64,000 nt of DNA from Kitasatospora indigofera (GTDB lineage Bacteria > Actinomycetota > Actinomycetes > Streptomycetales > Streptomycetaceae), in contig NZ_BNBO01000014.1 of assembly GCF_014655955.1 (NCBI RefSeq), forward strand, positions 100,054 through 164,053, read 5' to 3'. A program made the position numbers and the translations under genes. Every line of letters starts with the position of its first letter. Positions within the stretch are counted from its first letter, which is position 1. Positions 35,205 to 44,109 of this stretch are shown here, in pieces. The notes beneath the pieces are model-generated. The model ran no database searches. It was not told the DNA's origin and saw only the letters and a program-made list of their open reading frames with translations.

Positions 35205-37487
35205 TCACCCTACGGCGCGATCCCGCGCCGCGGGCACCGCAAGGCCCTCGCGGGACGCGGAGCCGCCGATCCCGTCGTCCGCGGGCGGGGCGGGCGCGGG
35301 AACGCGGTCCGCCGCCGGGGCGTGGGTCGACGCCCCGTTCGGAGCCCCGCGGTCCGTGGCCGTCCGGCCCTCGGCCACGCCGTCCTCCGGAGCGTGCCCG
35401 GCCGGCGTGTGGCCCGCCGCGTGGTCCGGTACGTGCTCCGCCGCGGCGTACCCGGGCCCGGCCGGCCCGTGGCCGTCCTGGTCCGCGCTGGTGTGCTCGG
35501 CGGTGCCGCGGCCGGTGGCGGAGCGGTCCGCGGCGGCCCGGTCCGGGGTGCCCCGGTCGGGTCCGGACCGGTCCATGGCGGCCCGGTCGGTCGGCACCCG
35601 CTCCGCGGACGCCCGGCCGGCCCGGTGGCCCTGCCCCTGACCGCGTGCGCCCGGCTGCGGCTGGCCGTCCTCGGCCGGGGCGTGCTCCACCGTGCGCGGA
35701 GGCCGGGGAGAGGCCGGACCGGCCTGCGCCGGGACGAGCGCCCGGCCGCCGTTCCGGCCGCCCGCCGGCTGGCCGGCGTGGTTCTGGTACGGCTGACGGG
35801 CGGGCTGGCCCTGGTGCGGGACGCCACCCTGGGCGGCCTGGCCGGACGGGACGGCGGTGCCGTGCCCGGAGTGCCCCGGAGCACCCGTCCCGGAGGCGTG
35901 GCCGGTCCCGGCCGCGCCGGCTCCCGGGGCCGGATGGGCATGACCGGGGTGGCCGTACGGCCCGGGCTGGCCGACGGCCTGCCCGGCGTGGCCCGCCTGG
36001 CCCGGCTGCGGGCCGCCCGACCCGCCGGCGAAGCGCTCGGACGTGCCAGGGGCCGGGCCCGACGCCTGCGGACCGGGCCGCCGGGCCCGGTAGCTCGTCC
36101 GGTAGGCGGCCGGCGAGACTCCCAGCTGACGGCGGAAATGCCCGCGCAGCGCCACCGGCGAGCGGAACCCGCAACGGCGCGCGACGTCGTCCACCGACAG
36201 TTCCGAGGTCTCCAGCAGGCGTTGGGCCTGCAGCACCCGCTGGGTGATCAGCCACTGCAGCGGCGCGCTGCCGGTGAGCGTGCGGAACCGGCGGTCGAAG
36301 GTACGGCGGCTCATGTAGGCGCGGGCGGCCAGCACCTCGACGTCGAACTGCTGGTTGAGGTTCTCCAGCGCCCAGGTCACGACCTCGGCCAGCGGGTCGT
36401 TGCCGATCTCTTCAGGTAAAGACTGATCGATGTACTGGGCCTGTCCGCCGCCGCTCCGGCGGCTGGGCACCACGAGTCGGCGGGCCAGCGCGTTGGCCGC
36501 CTCGGCACCGTGGTCGCTGCGCACCACGTGCAGGCAGAGGTCGATCCCGGCCGCGGTACCGGCCGAGGTGAGCACATCGCCGTCGTCGACGAAGAGTTCG
36601 CGCGGGTCGACGTGGACCCGCGGGTAGCGCTTGGCCAGCGTCGGCGCGTACATCCAGTGCGTGGTGGCGGGGCGCCCGTCGAGCAGCCCGGCGGCCGCGA
36701 GGACGAAGGCGCCCGTGCACAGGCCGATGATCCGCGCGCCCTCGTGGTGCGCCTTCCGCAGGGCCGCGATGGCCTCCACCGGCGGGGGCTGCGAGATCGA
36801 GCGCCAGGCGGGCACGACGATGGTGCCGGCGCGGGCGAGCGCCTCCAGGCCGTACGGGGCGGTGAGGGTCAGTCCGCCGGTGGTGGCGAGCGGGCCTTCC
36901 TCCCCGGCGCAGACGAGCAGGCGGTAGCGGGGCACGCCGGCGTCCTGGCGGTCGACGCCGAAGACCGAGAGCGGGATCGAGCTCTCGAAGATCGGCGCGC
37001 CGCCGAAGATCAGCACGGCCACGGTCTCGCGGCGCCGCCGGCCGGAGAGCTTGCGGGGCGGCGACGAGGTCAGCGGTCCGGCCGTGGCCGGCCCGCCTGT
37101 CGCCTGGCCCACCGGCGGTACACCGGACGGACCGCCGAGGACGGCGGAGCCGGACGCCGAGGGTGCCCCGTGAGCGGATACGGTGGCGTGGGCGAGAGCC
37201 TGGAAGGGCTGGCCCGCCGATCCGGTCGCGGCCTGTCCTGCCGTCAGGAACTGTCCGGTCGTCAGGGCCGGTCCGCCGGGGCCGGGCTGGCCGGGCAGGC
37301 CGTACGAGGCGCCGTACGAGGGGCGGCCGAGCGGGGCCCGGGTGACGGTGCGTCCGACGGCGTCCGGGGTGGCGGAGGCGGCGGCCGAGGTGTCGGATTC
37401 TCTCGACACCTGGTCCGTGAGACCGGCCACGGCCTGGCCGTTGTCAGGACCCGCGTCGCTCCTGCTCACCCTGCTCAAGGCGCTCAA
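35205..37487 (-). CDS. adpA: AdpA-type AraC-family master regulator with long low-complexity ends
   Basis: The protein has a GATase1/DJ-1-like N-terminal domain ([22 protein letters not shown], then [17 protein letters not shown]) and an AraC helix-turn-helix pair ([22 protein letters not shown] and [22 protein letters not shown]), both near-identical to AdpA. AdpA activates morphological and secondary-metabolism genes. A TTA leucine codon at 36417-36419, in the interdomain region, makes it dependent on the bldA tRNA as in other streptomycetes. At up to 760 aa it is nearly twice the usual 400: there is an extra Gly/Ala/Pro N-terminus of about 145 residues and a C-terminal tail of about 270. 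The start is uncertain (TTG 37487 or 37478, GTG 37469). Confidence 0.9.
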   Translation of the reverse strand: MSALSRVSRSDAGPDNGQAVAGLTDQVSRESDTSAAASATPDAVGRTVTRAPLGRPSYGASYGLPGQPGPGGPALTTGQFLTAGQAATGSAGQPFQALAHATVSAHGAPSASGSAVLGGPSGVPPVGQATGGPATAGPLTSSPPRKLSGRRRRETVAVLIFGGAPIFESSIPLSVFGVDRQDAGVPRYRLLVCAGEEGPLATTGGLTLTAPYGLEALARAGTIVVPAWRSISQPPPVEAIAALRKAHHEGARIIGLCTGAFVLAAAGLLDGRPATTHWMYAPTLAKRYPRVHVDPRELFVDDGDVLTSAGTAAGIDLCLHVVRSDHGAEAANALARRLVVPSRRSGGGQAQYIDQSLPEEIGNDPLAEVVTWALENLNQQFDVEVLAARAYMSRRTFDRRFRTLTGSAPLQWLITQRVLQAQRLLETSELSVDDVARRCGFRSPVALRGHFRRQLGVSPAAYRTSYRARRPGPQASGPAPGTSERFAGGSGGPQPGQAGHAGQAVGQPGPYGHPGHAHPAPGAGAAGTGHASGTGAPGHSGHGTAVPSGQAAQGGVPHQGQPARQPYQNHAGQPAGGRNGGRALVPAQAGPASPRPPRTVEHAPAEDGQPQPGARGQGQGHRAGRASAERVPTDRAAMDRSGPDRGTPDRAAADRSATGRGTAEHTSADQDGHGPAGPGYAAAEHVPDHAAGHTPAGHAPEDGVAEGRTATDRGAPNGASTHAPAADRVPAPAPPADDGIGGSASREGLAVPAARDRAVG
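36417..36419 (-). other. TTA codon in adpA
   Basis: The leucine in [10 protein letters not shown] is encoded by TTA, the rare codon read by bldA tRNA. Every other leucine codon I looked at in the neighbouring genes is a GC-rich one. Confidence 0.9.
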
Positions 37488-37900
37488 GCCCCCTCGGTGG
37501 TGTGGTGTGGTGGTGCGGCACTGCTAGCCAAGATCGAATCTACTGGGTGGACCGTTGCTGTTGTGACAAGTTCACCATCCGACGCTATGTCGACATGGCA
37601 ATTTGGCGTGAAGCATTCGATCACGAAGCGTGGCACCCGTCGAGCCTTCTGGGAAGGGGGCGGGCGCAGCGGTGGCTTGTTGTCGCACGACCTTTCCAGG
37701 GGCGGTGGACCCTGCCGGGCCCGGCCGGCTGCCGTGGGCTGCGACTTTGCCCAAGAGGGTTCGACGGGCACGAGATTGACCGAAAATAGGCGGTGCACAC
37801 GAGGGGCGCGCACAGTAGAAGTGTGCGCCCGTCCGACCCCCTGGGGACAGTGCCGAAGGGGGTGGGACGCCTGTTGGGCCCGCCCGGTTATGGTCCAGCG
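37488..37900. other. adpA-GNAT divergent region
   Basis: No gene is seen. The stretch 37520-37640 is AT-richer than its surroundings and includes TGGCGTGAAG (37604-37613), one base off the AdpA-binding consensus, which fits autoregulation. TATGGT at 37889-37894 is a likely -10 of the next gene. Confidence 0.5.
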
Positions 37901-38755
37901 GTGGAGACGTACAGCCGCCTCGAACAGGCCAACGACAACGCCGCCGACTTCTGGCTCGCCCAGGCCCGGGTGCACGACTGGCAACACCTCGACCGGCCTG
38001 GCTTCACCGCCGTCCGGTGTGCCCGGACCACCACCGACGCCCACCGCGTGGTGGTGACCCGGCCGTACGGCGAACCGGCCGATTTGGAGAAGGAGTTGGC
38101 CGAGCTGCTCCGGACCTGGGGCACGACCCGGCTCTGCCTGGAGGATCCGTACGGGGCCCTGGACCTTGCCCGCCTCGGGTGCGTGCACGGCCTCGGCATG
38201 GCGGTGATGGTCCGCGAGCCGGGCACCCTTTCTAGTGGGGTCGGTGGTGCTCGTGGTGCTGGCGGTGCTCGTGCTACTGGTGGTGCGGAACCTGGTGCGA
38301 CGCCGAGCCTCGGCGGCCGGTGGCGGTACGGAAACGAACTGACGGTTGATGAGGCATGCGACGGCGACTTGCTGGCATCGGTGGAACGGACGGTCGTCGA
38401 GGGATTTCCCGTCCCCGCGCACCAACCGGTGACCCGGGGCGGGATGCTGCCGGAGAGCCTGCTCGGTGAACCGGGCATCCGGGCCTGGCTGGCCCGGGTG
38501 GAGGGGCAGGACGCCGGTGCCTGCCTGACGTACGACAACGGTGGGACGGTGGGGGTGTATTGGGTGGCAACCCTCCCCGCCCACCGCTCCCGCGGGGTGG
38601 CTCGGGCGCTCCTGGAGACGGCGTTGGCGGCGCACCCGGACAGGCCGGCCACGCTGGTCTCCACCCTGCTCGCCGAGCCCCTCTACCGGAAGCTCGGCTT
38701 CGTGGAGCACGGTGTCACTCGCTGGTGGGGCTACCCGGCGGCCTCCGAGGCGTAG
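37901..38755 (+). CDS. GNAT-family N-acetyltransferase
   Basis: The 284-aa protein has an N-terminal domain (residues 1-100) of unknown role and a C-terminal GNAT domain. The acetyl-CoA-binding segment is VATLPAHRSRGVARALLETAL, followed by STLLAEPLYRKLGFVEHG. A Gly/Ala repeat (GGARGAGGARATGG) of about 20 residues links the two parts. GTG 37901 has no ribosome site; TATGGT six bases upstream suggests a leaderless mRNA. Its 3' end overlaps that of the convergent HAD gene by 25 bases. The substrate is unknown. Confidence 0.85.
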   Translation: METYSRLEQANDNAADFWLAQARVHDWQHLDRPGFTAVRCARTTTDAHRVVVTRPYGEPADLEKELAELLRTWGTTRLCLEDPYGALDLARLGCVHGLGMAVMVREPGTLSSGVGGARGAGGARATGGAEPGATPSLGGRWRYGNELTVDEACDGDLLASVERTVVEGFPVPAHQPVTRGGMLPESLLGEPGIRAWLARVEGQDAGACLTYDNGGTVGVYWVATLPAHRSRGVARALLETALAAHPDRPATLVSTLLAEPLYRKLGFVEHGVTRWWGYPAASEA

Positions 38756-40050
38756 TCCGCGGACGGCTCGAAGGGAAGCGGGCCCGCGTCGGCACGACCG
38801 GCCCTCGGTCGGGCGGCCCTGGGCGCCCGGGCCCCGGGAGCTACGGCCTGGAGGACGGCAGGGGCGGCGGCGGGGCTGGGGGCGGGGGTAGGCGTCGGGC
38901 CGGCCGGGGCGACCGCACCGGCCGGGGGCGCTGAGGTCGCTGAGGCTGCGAGGCCGGCCCGGACAGGTGCCGCGCCGCCCGGTGAGGGTGCACCGCCGGA
39001 GGGCAGGGCCGAAGCCGTCGGGACGAGCCCGCCATGGGCCGGCAGCAGGGCCGCCGCGGGCGCGCCGACGGTACCGAGAACGGCGGCACTGGACGCCGGT
39101 ACGGCAAATCGGGTCCGGGGCCTCGGCCCTGCCGTGGCCGACGATCCGGCCTCCGGGGTACGGCTGGTCCCGGCCGCGACACCCACGGCGGTAGCCGGCC
39201 GGTTTCGGACAGCCGCGGGCCCGGGGGCGCTCGACGTGGTGATTGCCTCCACTTCCTCGGCGATTTCCTCGGTGAACGGGGTGAGCGGTGCGTCCACAGC
39301 CGTTCGGGCGGCCGCAGCGGACGCTCGCCGGGCGACGGGCCGGCCGGCCGGACGGCTGCCCACCCGGGGACCGGGGGCGTTGGCGGCGCTCAGGACGAGC
39401 CCGACGGCCTCCGGGAGCCCACGGGCGCTGAGCGTCGGACGGTAACCGGGCTCCGACCAGGGACGGTCGTGGTGCAGCCACACACTGCGCAGGCCGGCCA
39501 GCTCCGCTCCCGCGATGTCGGCGGGGGCGTGGTCGCCGATCATCCAGGTGTCCGAGGCCCAGTCCCCGGTGGGCGCCACGCCGCATCGATGGGCGGCGAT
39601 CTCGAAGATCAGCGGATCCGGTTTGAGGCACTGGGCCTCTTCGGAGATGACCCAGCCGTCCACCAGCGGGCCGAGTCCGGTGTTGCGGATCTTCTCCAGC
39701 TGGGGGCGGGTGCCGCCGTTGCTGACGATCCCCAGGGTCCAGCCCGCGGCACGGGCCGCGCGCAGGGCATCCATGTGCCGGGTGGGGCAGTGGATGTGGG
39801 AGTTGATGCCGCGTCGGTAGTGGGCGAGCAGGGAGTCGATGGAGTGGTCCAGCCCGTAGCGACGCCGGGCCGCTGACAGTACGGTGCTCCGCGGCACGTA
39901 CCCGCCGCCGTCGATGGTCGCGAGCCAGTCGAGCTCGGCGGGGGGCAGCCCCAATTCGGTCAGGAAGTCGTGGGCCCAGGCCCTGAAGGCCGCGTCCCGC
40001 GGCAGCAGGGTGTTGTCGAGGTCGAACAGGAGCAGCGGCATGTCCTGCAT
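38731..40050 (-). CDS. HAD-superfamily hydrolase with a long Ala/Pro-rich tail
   Basis: The 439-aa protein has a normal HAD phosphatase core: motif I LFDLDNTLL, motif II IVSNGG, Lys in CLKPDPLIFE and motif IV MIGDHAPADIAGA. After about residue 240 it continues with almost 200 residues of low-complexity Ala/Pro/Gly/Ser sequence, which is unusual for the family. ATG 40050 or 40041 may be the start. Likely substrates are phosphorylated metabolites. The stop codon overlaps the convergent GNAT gene. Confidence 0.85.
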   Translation of the reverse strand: MQDMPLLLFDLDNTLLPRDAAFRAWAHDFLTELGLPPAELDWLATIDGGGYVPRSTVLSAARRRYGLDHSIDSLLAHYRRGINSHIHCPTRHMDALRAARAAGWTLGIVSNGGTRPQLEKIRNTGLGPLVDGWVISEEAQCLKPDPLIFEIAAHRCGVAPTGDWASDTWMIGDHAPADIAGAELAGLRSVWLHHDRPWSEPGYRPTLSARGLPEAVGLVLSAANAPGPRVGSRPAGRPVARRASAAAARTAVDAPLTPFTEEIAEEVEAITTSSAPGPAAVRNRPATAVGVAAGTSRTPEAGSSATAGPRPRTRFAVPASSAAVLGTVGAPAAALLPAHGGLVPTASALPSGGAPSPGGAAPVRAGLAASATSAPPAGAVAPAGPTPTPAPSPAAAPAVLQAVAPGARAPRAARPRAGRADAGPLPFEPSADYASEAAG

Positions 40051-40898
40051 GCTGCCAGTGCGACTGGGTATGCACCTGGCAATTGCCAACTGCCGTCGCG
40101 AACTGGTGCGAATTGGCTGAAACAGGCACATTTGCCCGGGTCGGGCGGGACCCGGGCGGCCGGGACTGCCCGAACCCGAGGCGGATACCCGTGCAGGCGG
40201 GCGCGTGCGGGCGCGCCTGCTGAGGCGGGGCACGGGTGGGGGCGGGCGAGGTGGGCCCGCAAAGGGCGAGGAGCGGACGGGGGAGTGGGACGTCCGGCGG
40301 GAGTGCTCCGTGGGTGCCGTGTCGCCGCGAAGGCGGGGGTGACGGCCGCCGGGTGCCGAGTGCCGGGCGCCGACTGCCGGGCGTTCGGCGCCGGCGAGGA
40401 GGCATGGGTCGCCGAGTGTCGGACGTGTCGGACGTGTTGGACGTTGGCCTGTTCGGCCTGTTCGGCCTGTTCGGCCTGTTCGGGCACGTCGGAAGGCGGG
40501 GCAGTGGGCGTGGGTGCAAGGGGCCCGAACTCGCCGGCGGGCGGTCGGAGGGGCGGCCGAAGCCTCCGCTCTATGACAGTCCGGTCACGGTGTGTGCCCG
40601 GCCTGTTGCGTAGCCGCGACTCCTCAGTCAAGCTCCAGGGAACCTCTTTCCGTACGAGGGTGCGAACGCCTGCGCAAAGGGGCGCTGGGCGGTGCTGGTG
40701 CGCCCCCCTCCATTAGCGGGAACGTTGTCGTTCAGGAGCTCTGCCGGTGGGCCGGACTCCTTGGCCGTCGTACTCTGAAAGGAACAGGTCACATACGGTG
40801 GTGCTCGGCACAGTCCGATGTCGTGCCGTGGGCGGGCCTGCTGCCTGGGCAGCGTTGTCCTCCCTTGTCGGCCCATCTCATGCGAAGAGCTTTGAGCC
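40051..40898. other. Long region without a recognisable gene
   Basis: No credible gene is seen in these 848 bases. They contain 9-bp tandem repeats (40416-40481) and, at 40620-40810, AT-richer sequence that may hold the promoter of the stress-protein gene. Confidence 0.6.
40416..40481. repeat. Two adjacent blocks of 9-bp tandem repeats
   Basis: Three units of GTGTCGGAC (40416-40442, one with a change) are followed after three bases by four perfect units of GGCCTGTTC (40446-40481). Confidence 0.95.
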
Positions 40899-41624
40899 AT
40901 GGCTGGTTATGACACTTCCCGACCCGTCGACGCGGATGACGCCGCGCGCCTGGTCGGCGGCTCCAGCAGCTCCGGCGGGCCCGGTGGCCCGGAAGGCGGA
41001 CAGCTCCCCCTTGCCCGGCCGCGGGACATCGTGCGCCGTGGCTGGCCGCGGCCCCGCCAGCGGCGCGAGGACAACCGGGACCGTACGGAGCGAGCGGTGA
41101 CCGAACGCATCGGGCCGGACGCCGATCGTTCGGGCATCTCCGACACGGCCGGCAGCCCTGGCCTGCCGCTGTCCCAGGACGAGTCCGTACGACCCTGCGA
41201 CCCCGTCTTCCAGCACGGTGTGGTGGTGGGCTTCGACGGGTCGCTGTCGAGCGAGCGCGCGCTCGCCTACGCGGTCGGGATGGCCCGCCGTTCGCAGTGC
41301 GGCCTGGTGATCGTCCACGTGGCGAACCGGTTGCCGGCCACGGTCTGGGCCGGGTGCGAGCCTCCCGTCTTCGTCGACCTGCCGGACCACCGGACGGAGG
41401 TCATCGGCCTGGAGCTGGCGTGCGCGGACTTCCTTTCGGGGGTGCCGTGGATCCTGGTGGAGCGCGGAGGCGACATCTGTCACGAGATCGAGGAGGTCGG
41501 CCGGGAGTACGCGGCTGACGCGATCGTCGTCGGCAGCACGCACGGTCTGCTGGGGAAGATCTTCGGTTCGGTTTCGGGCAGGCTGGCACGCCGGGCCAAC
41601 CGTCCGGTGATTGTCATTCCTTGA
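40899..41624 (+). CDS. Universal stress protein
   Basis: The 241-aa protein has an N-terminal extension of about 100 residues, rich in Asp/Arg/Gly and probably disordered, then one UspA domain. VVVGFDGSLSSERALAYAVGMARR is followed by LVIVHVA, and the ATP-binding motif GSTHGLLGKIFGSVSGRLARRANRPVIVIP closes the domain. This is the ATP-binding type (G-2x-G-9x-G-S/T). GAAGAG lies upstream of ATG 40899. It is followed by a perfect 12-bp hairpin. Such proteins respond to stress or dormancy; partners are unknown. Confidence 0.9.
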   Translation: MAGYDTSRPVDADDAARLVGGSSSSGGPGGPEGGQLPLARPRDIVRRGWPRPRQRREDNRDRTERAVTERIGPDADRSGISDTAGSPGLPLSQDESVRPCDPVFQHGVVVGFDGSLSSERALAYAVGMARRSQCGLVIVHVANRLPATVWAGCEPPVFVDLPDHRTEVIGLELACADFLSGVPWILVERGGDICHEIEEVGREYAADAIVVGSTHGLLGKIFGSVSGRLARRANRPVIVIP

Positions 41625-41643
41625 CGTGACTTCAGTGCCCGGG

Positions 41644-41673
41644 CGGTGGCCGACCTGAGGGGGTCGGCCACCG
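41644..41673 (+). terminator. Terminator of the universal stress protein gene
   Basis: CGGTGGCCGACC (41644-41655) pairs perfectly with GGTCGGCCACCG (41662-41673) across a TGAGGG loop, 20 bases after the stop codon. Confidence 0.85.
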
Positions 41674-41781
41674 GCCTGTGGCCTTTGGGCGCTCGGGCGG
41701 CCGGAGTTGAAGCCGCCGGCCGGCCGGGAATGCTCCGGCCTGACGCGAGGTCGCTTCGGCGGAGCGGATGGTGGGGCTGTG

Positions 41782-42972
41782 TCAGGGCGTCATGCCGAGC
41801 TCACGGGCGATGAGCATGCGCTGGACCTCCGAGGTGCCTTCGCCGATTTCGAGGATCTTGCAGTCGCGCCAGAACCGGGCGACCGGGAATTCGTTCATGA
41901 AGCCGTAGCCGCCGTGGATCTGGGTGGCTTCCCGGGCGTTGTCGACGGCGGCCTCCGAGGAGTACAGCTTCGCGATGGCCGCCTCCTTCTTGAACGGTTC
42001 GGAGTGCAGCAGCCGGGAGGCGGCGTCCCGCCAGGCCAGGCGGGAGGTGTGGGCGCGCATCTCCATGTCGGCGAGCTTGAACTGGATGACCTGGTTGGCA
42101 CCGATCGGGCGGCCGAAGGCCCGGCGGGTGGCGGCGTAGGTGAGTGACTGGTCGACGCATCCCTGGGCCAGGCCGGTGGCCAGGGCGGCGATCGCGATGC
42201 GGCCCTCGTCGAGGATCCGCAGGAACTGGGCGTAGCCGCGGCCGCGCTCGCCCAGCAGGTTGGCCGCGGGGACGCGGCAGTCGGTGAAGGACAGTTCGCG
42301 GGTGTCGGACGCGTTCCATCCGACCTTGGAGTACTTCTTCGACACCTGGAAGCCCGGCGTTCCAGTGGGCACGATGATGGAGGAGATCTCCCGCTGTGGC
42401 GAGAGCTTTCCAGCCTCTTCACTCGAACGAGTGATCGGTTCGGTGAGTGCCGTGACCGTGACCAGACCGGTGATCTCGGTGCCGGAGTTGGTGATGAAGC
42501 ACTTGGTTCCGTTGATCACCCACTCGTCGGTGGCCTCGTCGTAGCGCGCCGTGGTGCGGGTGGCGCCGGCGTCGGAGCCACCCTCGGGCTCGGTCAGGCC
42601 GAAGGCGCCGAGGAGTTCACCGGAGGTCAGCCGGGGCAGCCACTCGCGCTTCTGCTCCTCGGTGCCGTACCGGTAGATCGGCATCGCGCCCAGGGACACG
42701 GCCGCCTCCAGCGTGATCGCCACCGAGGAGTCGACCCTGGCGAGCTCCTCCAGGGCGAGGCCGAGGGCGAAGTAGTCGCCGCCCATGCCGCCGTACTCCT
42801 CGGGGAAGGGCAGGCCGAACAGGCCGAGCCGCCCCATCTCCTTGACGATCTCGTACGGGAACTCACCCTGCTCGTAGAACTCCCCGATCTTCGGGGCGAC
42901 CACGTCCTGGGCGAATTCGGCGACGGTGCGGCGCAGTTCCTCGTACTCGGAATCCAGCCGGTGATCGAGCAT
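41782..42972 (-). CDS. Acyl-CoA dehydrogenase (branched-chain type)
   Basis: The 396-aa protein is a complete acyl-CoA dehydrogenase. It has FGLTEPEGGSDAGAT (FAD/substrate site), ITNSGTEITGLVTV, KYSKVGWNASDTRELSF and the C-terminal Gln-Ile-His-Gly-Gly-Tyr-Gly-Phe segment with QIHGGYGFMNEFPVARFWRD. CoA substrate choice cannot be read off, but the operon (carboxylase, HMG-CoA lyase) points to isovaleryl-CoA, the leucine pathway substrate. GGAGG lies just upstream of ATG 42972. It is the last gene of the operon. Confidence 0.93.
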   Translation of the reverse strand: MLDHRLDSEYEELRRTVAEFAQDVVAPKIGEFYEQGEFPYEIVKEMGRLGLFGLPFPEEYGGMGGDYFALGLALEELARVDSSVAITLEAAVSLGAMPIYRYGTEEQKREWLPRLTSGELLGAFGLTEPEGGSDAGATRTTARYDEATDEWVINGTKCFITNSGTEITGLVTVTALTEPITRSSEEAGKLSPQREISSIIVPTGTPGFQVSKKYSKVGWNASDTRELSFTDCRVPAANLLGERGRGYAQFLRILDEGRIAIAALATGLAQGCVDQSLTYAATRRAFGRPIGANQVIQFKLADMEMRAHTSRLAWRDAASRLLHSEPFKKEAAIAKLYSSEAAVDNAREATQIHGGYGFMNEFPVARFWRDCKILEIGEGTSEVQRMLIARELGMTP

Positions 42973-43125
42973 GGTGATCCTCCTGGGGCCCGGCCGGGGT
43001 GGCCGCGGGCGTGAGTGGATGGCCGGCGCCGGTCCGATGGTGTGACCGGCGTACCGGGTCGGGCGGAGAGCCGGCCCGGCCGTGCGGCCGGTCCGGCTCC
43101 GGGGCGGCGGAGGCCGGGGCCTGGG

Positions 43126-44109
43126 TCAGGCCCGGCCCCCGGCGAGTGCTTGGACGGTGCGGGACGGGCTGGGGCGGCCGAGCCGGTCGGCCATCCAGGC
43201 ACTGGCCCCGACCAGTGCGCGGAGGTCGACGCCGGTCCGGATGCCGAGGCCGTGCAGCATCCAGACCAGGTCCTCGGTGGCGAGGTTGCCGGTGGCGCTC
43301 TTCGCGTAGGGGCAGCCGCCCAGGCCGCCGGCCGAGGCGTCCACCGTGGTGATCCCGGCGCGCAGGGCGGCCAGCGTGTTGCTGAGCGCCTGGCCGTAGG
43401 TGTCGTGGAAGTGCACGGCGAGCCGGCCGGCCGGTACCCCGGCCCGGGCGAAGCCCTCCAGCAGGGCGCCGACCTGGCCCGGGGTGGCGACGCCGATGGT
43501 GTCGCCGAGGCTCAGCTCCTCGCAGCCCATCTCCAGCAGGCGGACTCCGAAGCCGATCACCTGCTCGGGCGGGACCGGCCCCTCCCACGGGTCGCCGAAG
43601 CACATCGAGAGGTAACCGCGCACCCGCAGCCCGGCCCCGGTGGCCCGTCGGACCACCGGTTCGAACATTGCCATCGCCTCGTCGGCGGACCGGTTGAGGT
43701 TGCGCCGGGCGAAGGTCTCGGTGGCGCTGGCGAACACCGCGATGTCGCCGACGCCGTGGACCAGCGCGCGGTCGAGACCGCGCTCGTTGGGGACCAGGAC
43801 GGGCAGCCGCAGGCCGGGGTGACGGGCCGGCAGGCCGGCCAGCCGGGGCACCAGGTCCTCCGCGTCCGCGAGCTGCGGAACCCATTTCGGGTGGACGAAA
43901 CTGGTGGCTTCGACGGTCCGCAGGCCGGCCGCGGCCAGCCGGGCGATGAACTCGGCCTTCACCTCGACCGGGACGAGCGAACTCTCGTTCTGCAGGCCGT
44001 CGCGCGGGCCCACTTCGTGGATGCGCACCTCGACGGGCAGGTCCGGGTCCGGCACGGGGGCGGGCAGGCCGAGATCCAGGGCGTCGGGCTCGTGCCCGGG
44101 GGCGGTCAC
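43126..44109 (-). CDS. Hydroxymethylglutaryl-CoA lyase
   Basis: The 327-aa protein has the HMG-CoA lyase TIM-barrel motifs: VRIHEVGPRDGLQNE at the N-terminus (metal ligand Asp), ATSFVHPKWVPQLADA, YLSMCFGDPWEG, the HFHDTYGQALSN metal His pair and the catalytic Cys loop GGLGGCPYAKSATGN. It cleaves HMG-CoA to acetyl-CoA and acetoacetate, the last step of leucine breakdown. GTG 44109 overlaps the stop of the upstream carboxylase gene by 4 bases (GTGA), so they are coupled. Confidence 0.95.
   Translation of the reverse strand: MTAPGHEPDALDLGLPAPVPDPDLPVEVRIHEVGPRDGLQNESSLVPVEVKAEFIARLAAAGLRTVEATSFVHPKWVPQLADAEDLVPRLAGLPARHPGLRLPVLVPNERGLDRALVHGVGDIAVFASATETFARRNLNRSADEAMAMFEPVVRRATGAGLRVRGYLSMCFGDPWEGPVPPEQVIGFGVRLLEMGCEELSLGDTIGVATPGQVGALLEGFARAGVPAGRLAVHFHDTYGQALSNTLAALRAGITTVDASAGGLGGCPYAKSATGNLATEDLVWMLHGLGIRTGVDLRALVGASAWMADRLGRPSPSRTVQALAGGRA

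Noticed and set aside
37484..40519. Minus-strand open frame of about 1000 codons over the GNAT/HAD region
   Set aside because: No protein motif; codon-position GC bias belongs to the GNAT and HAD genes in other frames.
40628..40900. Small 90-codon minus-strand frame before the universal stress protein gene
   Set aside because: No ribosome site or recognisable motif; it overlaps the likely promoter region of the stress-protein gene.
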